Shown one piece after another: positions 6,570 to 12,474 of a stretch of DNA of 12,474 nucleotides (positions are counted from its first letter, which is position 1; every line of letters starts with the position of its first letter). The stretch covers positions 1 to 12,474 of the forward strand of contig SPBY01000039.1 of assembly GCA_004525825.1 (NCBI GenBank), in the 5' to 3' direction. Below the pieces are notes generated by a model. It saw only the letters and a program-made list of their open reading frames with translations. It had not been told where the DNA came from and made no database searches. The stretch is from Bacteroidia bacterium (GTDB taxonomy: Bacteria; Bacteroidota; Bacteroidia; Bacteroidales; GCA-2748055). The position numbers were made by a program, and so were the translations under genes.

Positions 6570-8003
6570 TTAAGATTTATTGCGGGTATAAAGGCTCACC
6601 AGCCAAACGGCCAGGAATGCCAGCACCCAGGAGACAAAGCGGACAGAGATGACCGAATCGAGCAAGCTAAGCTCAGACCACACCACGGTCGATACAAACC
6701 CGGTGACCAGTCCGGCAATAGTGCCCTGCCAGGTGACCTTTTTCCAGGTAAGCTTTAAGAGGACCAGTGGTCCGAAGGATGAACCCAGTCCGGCCCAGGC
6801 ATAGGAGACCATGGAAAAAATAAGCTTATCCGAAGTAAGTGCGATCAAAAATCCGATGAGTCCCACCACAATGGTTATTATTCGGCTGCTTTTCAACAAG
6901 GAGGCATCGCTCACATTCCTCCCCAGGGTCTGGTTGAAAAAATCCTCAATGATGGAAGAACTGATCACCAGCAGCTGGCTGTCGGCGGTGGACATCATGG
7001 CGGCAATGGCCCCGCTCACAATAATCCCGGCCAGCCAGGTGGGCAGGAGCTCATTGGCCAGGTGGGGCATCACCTTTTCAATATCGTCGAACATTCCCTG
7101 TTCATATAGCCCGGCTCACACCAAACCAATCACCACGGCCCCGGTAAATGCCGGAATCACCCAGGCAATGGCGATGCGCCGGGAGATCTTAATCTGATCG
7201 GCCCTCTTAATGGCCATGAACCTGGTCAGCAGGTGAGGCTGGCCCATGTATCCAAGGGCCCAGCTCAGGCCACTAATAATCAAGGCGGCGGCGGCCCATC
7301 CCGATTTGCCGCCGGTGATGGAGAGCAGGGGATGGCCCTCCTGAGTCATCAGATCAGCCAGTGGCTTGGTACCCTCATGGATCTCTTTCAGTTCCACCAG
7401 CCCCACCAAAGGCAGCACCACCAGGGAGCCAATCATGATGATTCCCTGCACCACGTCGGTCCAGGCAACTGCAAAAAATCCACCCATCATGGTGTAAAAA
7501 ATGATCACCGCGGCACCTAAAATCATCCCGGTAGTCTGGTCGAGCCCAAAGGTCACATTGAGGATCTTTCCGGCCCCGTTGAACTGGGCCGACAGGTAAA
7601 AAATAAAGAAGAATATGATGATGAAAGTTGCCAGCACCCGAATGGCCGCTTGTCCCTTCTCAAACTTTGCTGCGAAGAATGTGGGCAGGGTAATGGCCCC
7701 CAGTCTCTCTGTCTCTTCGCGGAGTGGCCTGGCAATGAAAAACCAGTAAAAAATGATTCCCGACACACAACCCAGGGCCGTCCAGAATTCCATCAGTCCG
7801 GAGGCAAAAGCAGCTCCGGGTAATCCCAGTAACAACCAGGCACTTTCCCCAGATGCACGTTCAGAGAACGCCACCACCCAGGGATTCAGTCTTCTGCCCG
7901 CAATAAAGAAGTCTTTATGTGATTTATTGATGTGGTAGGTAATGAATCCAACCACCAGAATCACCACCAGGTAAAGGATAAAACCAATAAGTGCGAAATT
8001 CAT
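6570..8003 (-). pseudogene. PutP-like sodium:solute symporter, interrupted by one in-frame TGA
   Basis: One continuous frame of 477 codons plus stop encodes an SSS-family transporter closest to PutP, broken by TGA at 7118-7116 (codon 296). Before it lie transmembrane helices with ASGESAWLLLGLPGAAF (50-66), the long GGFFAVAWTDVVQGIIM stretch, and GYMGQPHLLTRFMA (251-264). After it lie AGLYEQGMFDD, WLAGIIVSGAIAAMMSTADSQLL and SYAWAGLGSSFGPLVLL, all matching E. coli PutP in order. The stop falls where PutP has Gly in VGFFGIAYF, so a single GGA-to-TGA change explains it. The MSTADSQLL motif keeps the Ser/Thr pair that binds sodium, but PutP Asp55 is Gly52 here, with Glu53 next to it. Substrate (proline or another solute) is therefore uncertain. 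It lies between a lipoprotein gene (27 bp) and waaA (14 bp). A genuine nonsense mutation or a sequencing error are both possible. Confidence 0.85.
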
Positions 8004-8030
8004 GCCCTAATATAGAAAAAACATGGGAGA

Positions 8031-8585
8031 TCAATTGAGAAACTCCCTGGAGCCATTGGGTTGATAGGTGTACTCACAAACTACCTCGTTGTATTTGCTA
8101 TCCCCTTCCCCATCATAATTCTGAATGTCCTTCACCAGCAGCTTGGCATAGTTGCCCACCGATGTCTTCTGAACCCATACCTGGAACAGTTCCACCGTAT
8201 CGCTGTCTACCGAAAACTGAAGGTCGCTGTCTGCCTCACCGTAATCGTTATAAAAACTCCTCGCTTCCTGCATGCTGGCAAACTCTCCCACCAGGGCAAA
8301 ACCGTTCGTCCTGCCTGGAGTGTTGAATCCGGGCAAAGTGGACTGTCCATCGCCTCCAATGACCCGAAAACCCAGGTTGATGAGATCTGGCACGGGATCT
8401 TTTTCGAAGGGATATCTGTAGAACTCGCTATCCTCATAGGAATAGCCCACCCAGTGGTAGGTGACCTCTCCAAGTATTCCCTCTGAGCTCAATCTAAACT
8501 CACCGGTTCGATCCGGTCCCCGAAACAACTTACACCCTGCTGAAACAACCACGAGCATCATCAGCACTAATAACCTTGTCTTCAT
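8031..8585 (-). CDS. Small lipoprotein of unknown function
   Basis: A 184-residue protein with a type II signal peptide: basic start MKTR, hydrophobic stretch LLVLMMLVVV, and lipobox VSAGC with lipidated Cys18. The mature part (about 166 residues) is acidic, rich in Tyr, Gly and Asp, and looks beta-rich, for example GILGEVTYHWVGYSYEDSEF, a GFRVIGGDGQ turn, and VELFQVWVQKTSVGNYAKLLV near the end, closing with VVCEYTYQPNGSREFLN. No domain or catalytic motif is recognisable to me. It sits 18 bp after the alanine-dehydrogenase-like gene and 27 bp before the symporter, on the same strand, so it is probably co-transcribed. It would be anchored in the inner or outer membrane facing the periplasm. 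The ATG start is the only one that gives a signal peptide. Confidence 0.8.
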   Translation of the reverse strand: MKTRLLVLMMLVVVSAGCKLFRGPDRTGEFRLSSEGILGEVTYHWVGYSYEDSEFYRYPFEKDPVPDLINLGFRVIGGDGQSTLPGFNTPGRTNGFALVGEFASMQEARSFYNDYGEADSDLQFSVDSDTVELFQVWVQKTSVGNYAKLLVKDIQNYDGEGDSKYNEVVCEYTYQPNGSREFLN

Positions 8586-8603
8586 CTCTTCTCCATTTTT
8601 CTG

Positions 8604-9827
8604 TTAAAATGCTGCCATCAAAAGATCGATGTCTTTGGATGGAATTCCCAATCGCTGACCTACCGTTTCGTTGGTCAGTGTCCCGTTATAAATATACACC
8701 CCATGCCTGAGGCCCACATTCTCTTTGAGGTGTCTGCCGGTAGATCCTATTTCACCCAATCCCATGATCAGGGGAGCAAATACATTACTTATGGCAATGG
8801 AGGCCGTCCGTGCCACTCTGGATGGAATGTTGGGGACACAATAATGTATCACTCCATGCTTTACAAACACCGGATCGACCTGTGTGCGCAATTCCGAGGT
8901 CTCGATCGATCCTCCTCGATCAATGCTGACATCAATGATCACCGAGCCCTTTTTCATCTGCTTGACCATCTCCTCTGTAATAAAATAATCCTCCTGCTTC
9001 TCCCCCCTTCGAATGGCTCCTATGACCACATCGGCCGATCGGAGTGCCTTTAATATCACCTTGGGATGAAAGATGGAAGTTGGCACCATCATTCCTACGG
9101 AGGACTGCAACCTTCGCAGGCGATGGATGGAGTGATCAAAAACCTTCACTTCCGACCCTAGCCCATAGGCAGCCCTGACCGCATATTCTGCCACGGTCCC
9201 AGCTCCCAGGATCACCACTTCGGTGGGGGTGATTCCAGTAACTCCTCCCAGCATGACACCTTTGCCTCCCCGTTGATTGGAGAGATATTCAGCTGCAATA
9301 AGCATGCTGGTGGTCCCGGCAATGGCGCTCATGCTCCTTACGGCGGGGTAGCAATCATGCTCATCCTGAATCTTTTCGAAGGCTATGGCAGTCACCTTTT
9401 TATGCATCAGGCTCCTGATGTATTTTTCCTTGCAATGGGTGAAAACCTGAAAGGAGGACAGAAGCAGCTGCCGTTCTTTCATCCAGCCGATCTCTTCCAG
9501 GGTCGGGGGACTGATTTTCAAAAGGACGTCGCTGTTGGCAAATACCTCCTTGCGCTGGTCACAGATGATCCCTCCACGTTCGGAGTAATCGGTATCCAGG
9601 TAGTTGGCTGCCTTCCCGGCTCCAGCTTCGAGCAATACCTCATGACCGTGACCGGTGAGAATTTCCACTGCTTCAGGTGTCAGGGGAACTCGACTTTCCA
9701 CCTCATGATTTTCAGACGGAATCCCGATTTTCAGATGCTTCTGCTTGTTCTCCACCTCGAGCGTCTCCTCCTGGGGCATCAATCCCTCTCTGCGGATACT
9801 AAATCCGGATGATCCTTTGTTTTTCAT
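8604..9827 (-). CDS. ald: Alanine dehydrogenase / transhydrogenase-alpha family protein (Bacteroidota type)
   Basis: A 407-residue AlaDH/PNT-family protein. The N-terminal catalytic domain (about 31-170) has ESRVPLTPEAV with the conserved Arg46. The NAD-binding Rossmann domain carries VVILGAGTVAEYA (204-216) and IIDVSIDRGG (297-306) with the conserved Asp303. The C-terminal part returns with HYCVPNIPSRVARTAS. The ATG at 9827 keeps EGLMPQEE (14-21), which I recall as conserved in Bacteroidota members, so the ~30-residue extension is real. Annotated members are assumed to interconvert alanine and pyruvate with NAD. However, by my alignment to the M. tuberculosis enzyme, the pyruvate-binding Lys of VKEP is Ser106 (KISPP) and the catalytic His96 is Gln127 (SFQVF), as in the PntA subunit of transhydrogenase. 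Enzymatic activity is therefore uncertain. It lies 51 bp after tsaE. Confidence 0.85.
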   Translation of the reverse strand: MKNKGSSGFSIRREGLMPQEETLEVENKQKHLKIGIPSENHEVESRVPLTPEAVEILTGHGHEVLLEAGAGKAANYLDTDYSERGGIICDQRKEVFANSDVLLKISPPTLEEIGWMKERQLLLSSFQVFTHCKEKYIRSLMHKKVTAIAFEKIQDEHDCYPAVRSMSAIAGTTSMLIAAEYLSNQRGGKGVMLGGVTGITPTEVVILGAGTVAEYAVRAAYGLGSEVKVFDHSIHRLRRLQSSVGMMVPTSIFHPKVILKALRSADVVIGAIRRGEKQEDYFITEEMVKQMKKGSVIIDVSIDRGGSIETSELRTQVDPVFVKHGVIHYCVPNIPSRVARTASIAISNVFAPLIMGLGEIGSTGRHLKENVGLRHGVYIYNGTLTNETVGQRLGIPSKDIDLLMAAF

Positions 9828-9878
9828 TACACCAACTGTTTATAGGGTAGCCTAAAATAACACAATTCGACAGCAATG

Positions 9879-10316
9879 TCAATTTTTTGTAGAAACGGTG
9901 GGCTGAAATTGTATCTCTCTCGATTCATTTTCCGCCACCACGATCTCCACCCTGAGTGCCTCATCGGGGATCAGGTGACTTGCTTTCTCGGGCCATTCAA
10001 TGAAACAGTATTCGCCCGAAAAGAAATACTCTTCATAGCCCATATCGAAAAGTTCTGCCGGATCCTCTATACGGTAAAGGTCGAAGTGAAAGATGGAATG
10101 GCCCTCCGGGGTGAAATACTGATTGACCAGGGAAAAGGTGGGACTATTTACCTCGGCAGTGACCCCCATCTTCCTGCAAATAGCCTGAATAAAGGTAGTC
10201 TTTCCTGCTCCCATTTCACCTGAAAATGCTATGACCCTTGCCTCTCCCATGGCCTCCAGGAAGCTTTCAGCAGCCTGGTCAATGTCTCTGAGTGATGCTA
10301 TGGGGATGATTTTCAT
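9879..10316 (-). CDS. tsaE: tRNA threonylcarbamoyladenosine (t6A37) biosynthesis ATPase
   Basis: A 145-residue P-loop ATPase of the TsaE (YjeE) family. With TsaB and TsaD it supports transfer of the threonylcarbamoyl group to A37 of ANN-decoding tRNAs; its ATP hydrolysis resets the complex. The Walker A motif is GEMGAGKTT (33-41). SPTFSLVNQY (58-67) matches the family's switch region, HFDLYRIEDPAELFDMGYEEY (78-97, abridged) the Walker B-like segment with Asp79, and CFIEWPEKA (104-112) the conserved IEW motif. Length is typical. The ATG at 10316 lies 1 base past the porX stop, so translation is likely coupled. It ends in TGA, which shows that TGA is a normal stop codon in this genome. Confidence 0.96.
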   Translation of the reverse strand: MKIIPIASLRDIDQAAESFLEAMGEARVIAFSGEMGAGKTTFIQAICRKMGVTAEVNSPTFSLVNQYFTPEGHSIFHFDLYRIEDPAELFDMGYEEYFFSGEYCFIEWPEKASHLIPDEALRVEIVVAENESREIQFQPTVSTKN

Positions 10317-10317
10317 T

Positions 10318-11877
10318 TTACCGGATGGGTGAAAGGATGGAAATGGGAATCAGCATCTCCTCCATAGAGATCCCCCCATGCTGGAAGGTATTCCTGTAAA
10401 GATTTACAAAATGGTTGTAATTGTTAGGATAGACCAGGTAATCGTTGTTCATGGCAAAAATATAGGCTGAGGTCAAATTGGTCCTGGGCAGAAGGACCCG
10501 TTCGGGTTGCAGCACTTCATAAACCTCCTTTTTGTTGTAATTCAGGTTCTTTCCCTGTTTATAACGCAGGTTGACCGAGGTTTGCCTGTCGCCGATCACC
10601 TTTACCGGATTGGTGACCCTCACCGCACCATGGTCTGTGGTAATCACCAAAGTAAGATCCTGGGTATTCAGCTGTTTTAACAATTCATAGAGGTAAGAGT
10701 GCTGGAACCAGGTGTTGACCAGTGAGCGATAGGAGGATTCATCATAGGCCAGTTCCCTGATCATCTCCATTTCGGATCTTAAATGAGAGAGCATATCCAC
10801 GAAATTATAGACTAGTACATTAAGGTCGTAATTGAGCAGATCGTGGTAGTTCTCCACCAGCTTCTTACCCGCCCGCTGGTTGGTTATTTTTTCATAATTG
10901 AAGGAGGCATTCACTCCCAGTTTTTTCATCTGAGCCCTGCACAGCTCCTCCTCATGGGCATTTTTCCCGTCTTCCTCGTTTTCATCTACCCAGAGCCCGG
11001 GCAGGTGCTTCTGTATTTCAGAAGGCATCATCCCTGCAAACATGGCGTTCCTGGCGTACTGTGTAGCCGTGGGCAGGATGCTTGAAAAAATGGTTTCCTC
11101 ATCACATCTGAACAGGCCGGATATCTCCTGCTCGATGATCTTCCACTGGTCATAGCGGAGGTTGTCGATGATCACCACCATCACCTTCCCCCTGTCAAGC
11201 AGTGGAAAAATCTTTTCCCGGAACACTCCTGTGGAGATCAGGGGCGCATCGCCGGATTCACCAGAGAACCAGGATTCATAATTGTTCCTGATAAATCGTG
11301 CAAACTCATTGTTGGCCTCACTCTTTTGCATCTTGAGTACCTCTTCCATCCCTCCGGCGCCACTGGCATCGAATTCCCTTTCCCAATAGACAAGCCGTGC
11401 ATAAATCTCCGTCCACTCACTGAAAGAGGCAGCCGAATTTATTTGCATCCCGATCTGACCGAATTGAGACTGGTAGCCAGAAGTTGTTTTTTCAGACACC
11501 AGCCTTTTGGTGTCAATATTTTTCTTGATGGTCAGGAGGATCTGCTTGGGGTTAACCGGTTTGATCAGGTAATCAGAAATCTTGCCTCCAAGGGCTTCAT
11601 CCATGATGTCTTCCTCCTCGCTTTTGGTAATCATCACCACGGGGGTAGAAGGGGTTTGGGCCTTGATCCTTTCCAGGGTTTCCAGTCCTGATAAACCCGG
11701 CATATTCTCATCCAGGAAGATCAGGTCAAAGTCATTCTCCTCCACAAGATTCAGGGCATCGGTCCCATTGGTGGCAGTGCTTACCTTATAACCTCTCTCC
11801 TCCAGAAAGAGGATATAGGGCTTTAGCAGATCAATCTCATCATCGGTCCATAAAATATGAATCTGCTTCCCCATCAT
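10318..11877 (-). CDS. porX: PorX: response regulator with PglZ (alkaline phosphatase superfamily) domain
   Basis: A 519-residue two-domain protein. Residues about 5-122 form a CheY-like receiver with acidic pair Asp12/Asp13, phosphoacceptor Asp56 in FLDENMPG, Thr84 and Lys106 (IKP). A helical linker leads to a PglZ domain from about 210 on. It keeps metal-binding-type residues: Asp238 in VIIDNLRYDQW, the likely nucleophile Thr270 in LPTATQYARN, Asp361 and His365 in FVDMLSH, Asp415-His416 in TTDHGA, and His500 in QHGG. PorX of Porphyromonas gingivalis and Flavobacterium, paired with the histidine kinase PorY, regulates type IX secretion and acts as a phosphodiesterase on oligonucleotides. No PorY gene is in the window. 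The ATG at 11877 overlaps the upstream stop (ATGA), and a second ATG follows at once. All phosphorylation and metal residues appear intact, so it should be functional. Confidence 0.95.
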   Translation of the reverse strand: MMGKQIHILWTDDEIDLLKPYILFLEERGYKVSTATNGTDALNLVEENDFDLIFLDENMPGLSGLETLERIKAQTPSTPVVMITKSEEEDIMDEALGGKISDYLIKPVNPKQILLTIKKNIDTKRLVSEKTTSGYQSQFGQIGMQINSAASFSEWTEIYARLVYWEREFDASGAGGMEEVLKMQKSEANNEFARFIRNNYESWFSGESGDAPLISTGVFREKIFPLLDRGKVMVVIIDNLRYDQWKIIEQEISGLFRCDEETIFSSILPTATQYARNAMFAGMMPSEIQKHLPGLWVDENEEDGKNAHEEELCRAQMKKLGVNASFNYEKITNQRAGKKLVENYHDLLNYDLNVLVYNFVDMLSHLRSEMEMIRELAYDESSYRSLVNTWFQHSYLYELLKQLNTQDLTLVITTDHGAVRVTNPVKVIGDRQTSVNLRYKQGKNLNYNKKEVYEVLQPERVLLPRTNLTSAYIFAMNNDYLVYPNNYNHFVNLYRNTFQHGGISMEEMLIPISILSPIR

Positions 11878-12474
11878 TCCTGGCTTTGGTAGTATTTCAG
11901 ATAAAACAGATAGTAGGGATTGAACTCCTTCTGTTCGGAAAGAATCTCGAAATTCTCTGTGGAAATGATCATCATCCTGTACTTGGAGGGGGCAATCCCA
12001 CCCAAGATCTCCTGGCTGTTCTCTTCAATGACCTTCAGGTACCTGGCCGCTCCTTCAGCATTGTTAAACAGACTTACAAACAGTAAATTATACGAATCTG
12101 TGAGATCGACCTCTCCCACTTCCAGGTTATACTGGTTGAAATTATCCAGGTTATAGTTTAAGAGATTAAAACTTACCTGATTCGCATTTTCATCTGAACG
12201 GAGGGCCAGCAGAAAATAATGCTTCAAGGTGGAATCAACCGCCGTATAAACCGCTTCGGCTTCAGCTGCCTGGGCCGCTTCTTTGATTTCCGGAAACTCC
12301 AAGTACATGTAATCCACAATTTCCTGGGCCTGCTGACTCTCTTCGGCCGTGGGGTGTTGTGCGATCAGAGAATCCAGAGCGATCTTCATCTCCTCTTTCC
12401 CCACCAGGGCTCCCAGGGCCATGGCTCTGATGTATTTAAACTTGGGAAGCAAGGGATCGTCAGCATAGCTTACA
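11874..12474 (-). CDS. porW: PorW/SprE-like type IX secretion lipoprotein, C-terminal part
   Basis: About 199 residues in one frame, open at the right window edge and ending in TGA. The visible start resembles the end of a tetratricopeptide array (PKFKYIRAMALGALVGKEEM, SLIAQHPTAEESQQAQEIVDYM), followed by an Ala/Glu-rich helix. The C-terminal region, KHYFLLALRSDENANQVS, FNLLNYNLDNFN, a paired-strand segment and MMIISTENFEILSEQKEF, fits the small alpha/beta domain I recall at the end of PorW/SprE. PorW is a TPR lipoprotein needed for type IX secretion and gliding. The signal peptide and most of the repeats lie outside the window, so the assignment rests on this domain and on its neighbour porX, whose start codon it overlaps by 4 bp. 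A generic TPR protein is the alternative. Confidence 0.65.
   Translation of the reverse strand, partial: VSYADDPLLPKFKYIRAMALGALVGKEEMKIALDSLIAQHPTAEESQQAQEIVDYMYLEFPEIKEAAQAAEAEAVYTAVDSTLKHYFLLALRSDENANQVSFNLLNYNLDNFNQYNLEVGEVDLTDSYNLLFVSLFNNAEGAARYLKVIEENSQEILGGIAPSKYRMMIISTENFEILSEQKEFNPYYLFYLKYYQSQE

Noticed and set aside
7095..7118. Selenocysteine or recoded TGA in the symporter
   Set aside because: The homologous position is Gly, not Cys; no SECIS-like hairpin is evident after the codon; and TGA is a normal stop for tsaE and the lipoprotein gene.

Overview
The window looks like a chromosome segment of a Bacteroidota bacterium, most likely in or near the Bacteroidales/Marinilabiliales. 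The signs are a PorX-type response regulator with a PglZ domain, a PorW/SprE-like C-terminus (both type IX secretion components), the Bacteroidota-type 'alanine dehydrogenase' with its LMPQEE N-terminus, a fragment of a TonB-dependent receptor, and a general lack of strong Shine-Dalgarno sequences. Base composition is moderate and fairly even, except for an AT-richer gap at about 4565-5041. TGA ends the tsaE and lipoprotein genes, so the standard bacterial code applies.

Left part (1-1954). The 3' end of kbl (threonine catabolism) lies on the + strand and meets, tail to tail with an 8-bp overlap, a two-gene minus-strand unit: an ECF sigma factor and a small two-helix membrane protein that could be its regulator. 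A three-helix DUF6249-like membrane protein is divergent from the sigma gene. The gap between them carries two outward-facing TGTAAC-N16/17-CGTC elements, one per gene, which is the clearest regulatory signal in the window. The + gene ends in a strong hairpin terminator with a UACG loop.

Middle part (1903-5335). A complete class II (adenosylcobalamin-dependent) ribonucleotide reductase gene, nrdJ, lies on the minus strand and ends in a strong intrinsic terminator. Upstream of it is about 480 bp in which I see no gene, then a remnant of a TonB-dependent receptor truncated at both ends.

Right part (5332-12474). All genes are on the minus strand and closely spaced, in transcription order: porW/sprE-like (partial), porX, tsaE, an alanine-dehydrogenase family gene, a small lipoprotein gene, a PutP-like sodium:solute symporter interrupted by one in-frame TGA, and waaA (Kdo transferase). 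porW and porX overlap by 4 bp and porX-tsaE are 1 bp apart, so the first three are probably co-transcribed; gaps of 14-51 bp downstream allow one long transcript. PorW and PorX tie the cluster to type IX secretion and its control. TsaE (tRNA t6A) and WaaA (lipid A/LPS core) are housekeeping functions.

I found no rRNA, tRNA, CRISPR array, insertion sequence or integrase, and no clearly new multi-gene system. The points most worth a second look are the paired divergent ECF-type promoters, the PntA-like active site of the 'alanine dehydrogenase', and the single nonsense codon in the symporter.
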